A stretch of 6,844 bases of DNA from an uncultured Burkholderiales bacterium. GTDB lineage: Bacteria > Pseudomonadota > Gammaproteobacteria > Burkholderiales > Burkholderiaceae_E. Shown here piece by piece: positions 6,667 through 6,844 of the stretch (within the stretch, counting starts at the first letter, position 1; the number at the start of each line of letters is the position of its first letter). The notes beneath the pieces are model-generated. The model saw only the letters and a list, made by a program, of their open reading frames with translations. It was not told where the DNA came from and made no database searches. The DNA lies in the NCBI GenBank assembly GCA_903923345.1, contig CAIXXI010000455.1, forward strand, positions 1 to 6,844, written 5' to 3'. The position numbers and the translations under genes were made by a program.

Positions 6667-6844
6667 ATGTTGATTCGCTTGGCTCTGACCGGTTCCCTGA
6701 TCACCAGCGCACTGTGCCTTCCAGCCTGCAGCATCATGGGCTCTTCGAGTGCTTCAGACACCGTTTACAGCGGCGGGCCGATTCTCACCATGGTCGGTGA
6801 GCGGCCGAATACCGTCGAAGCCGTGCTGGTTCGCGAGGGCCGGA
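6667..6844 (+). CDS. Lipoprotein N-terminus, probably an exported amidohydrolase (YtcJ-like), cut by window edge
   Basis: Only 59 codons are visible. A short basic start (MLIR), a hydrophobic stretch (5-18) and a lipobox LPAC predict cleavage by signal peptidase II and lipidation of Cys21, with Ser22 at +2, which favours the outer membrane in enteric bacteria. After a Ser-rich spacer, DTVYSGGPILTMVGERPNTVEAVLVREGR (31-59) resembles the first beta-strands of the composite domain that opens metal-dependent amidohydrolases: a 'GG-ILTM-(D/x)-P-(x)-EA-V-V-(x)-G(K/R)' pattern familiar from YtcJ-type enzymes. The metal-binding His motif would come later and is not in the window, so the class is inferred. 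The ATG at 6667 has AAAGG (6656-6660) 6 nt upstream, and the 19-nt gap after apbC suggests co-transcription. An unrelated lipoprotein is the alternative. Confidence 0.65.
   Translation, partial: MLIRLALTGSLITSALCLPACSIMGSSSASDTVYSGGPILTMVGERPNTVEAVLVREGR

Noticed and set aside
1..6844. Mobile elements, phage genes, defence systems, CRISPR arrays, tRNA or rRNA genes
   Set aside because: All real frames are accounted for by core genes and two lipoproteins. No transposase motif, spaced direct repeats, terminal inverted repeats or cloverleaf-like sequence was noticed, and composition looks even across the window.

Overview
The window is GC-rich, densely coded bacterial chromosome. It most likely comes from a betaproteobacterium of the Burkholderiales type. 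The main reasons are the small DUF3460 gene directly in front of scpA (a betaproteobacterial arrangement), the ScpA N-terminal extension in the form seen in that group, and the divergent metG/apbC pair. These assignments rest on remembered family sequence patterns; no search was run. No transposase, integrase, CRISPR array, tRNA or rRNA was seen.

Layout from left to right. (1) 1-915, minus strand: a DUF3460 small protein followed after 4 nt by scpA, which runs off the left edge without its C-terminal end. (2) 916-981: a short divergent promoter region. (3) 982-1521, plus strand: a signal-peptidase-II lipoprotein with two tandem SmpA/BamE-like units. (4) 1548-3242, minus strand: a SulP/SLC26-type anion transporter with a C-terminal STAS domain, convergent with the lipoprotein gene. 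(5) 3301-5400, minus strand: metG, methionyl-tRNA synthetase, 58 nt upstream of the transporter and in the same direction. (6) 5401-5558: the divergent metG/apbC control region. (7) 5559-6647, plus strand: apbC (mrp), an Fe-S cluster carrier ATPase. (8) 6667 to the right edge, plus strand: the N-terminus of a lipoprotein that appears to start an amidohydrolase fold. No gene-free stretch exceeds about 160 bases.

Functionally this is mostly housekeeping: chromosome condensation (ScpA), envelope lipoproteins, anion or dicarboxylate uptake (SulP), translation (MetG) and Fe-S cluster delivery (ApbC). The genes do not form one pathway. The likely transcription units are DUF3460-scpA, metG-sulP (possible), apbC-amidohydrolase, and the SmpA-like lipoprotein alone.

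I found no convincing evidence of a new biological system. The less ordinary points are the duplicated SmpA/BamE-like unit with Asp after the lipidated Cys, the lipid-anchored amidohydrolase start directly behind apbC, the DUF3460-scpA coupling with a GTG start, and a 10-bp palindrome in the metG/apbC control region.
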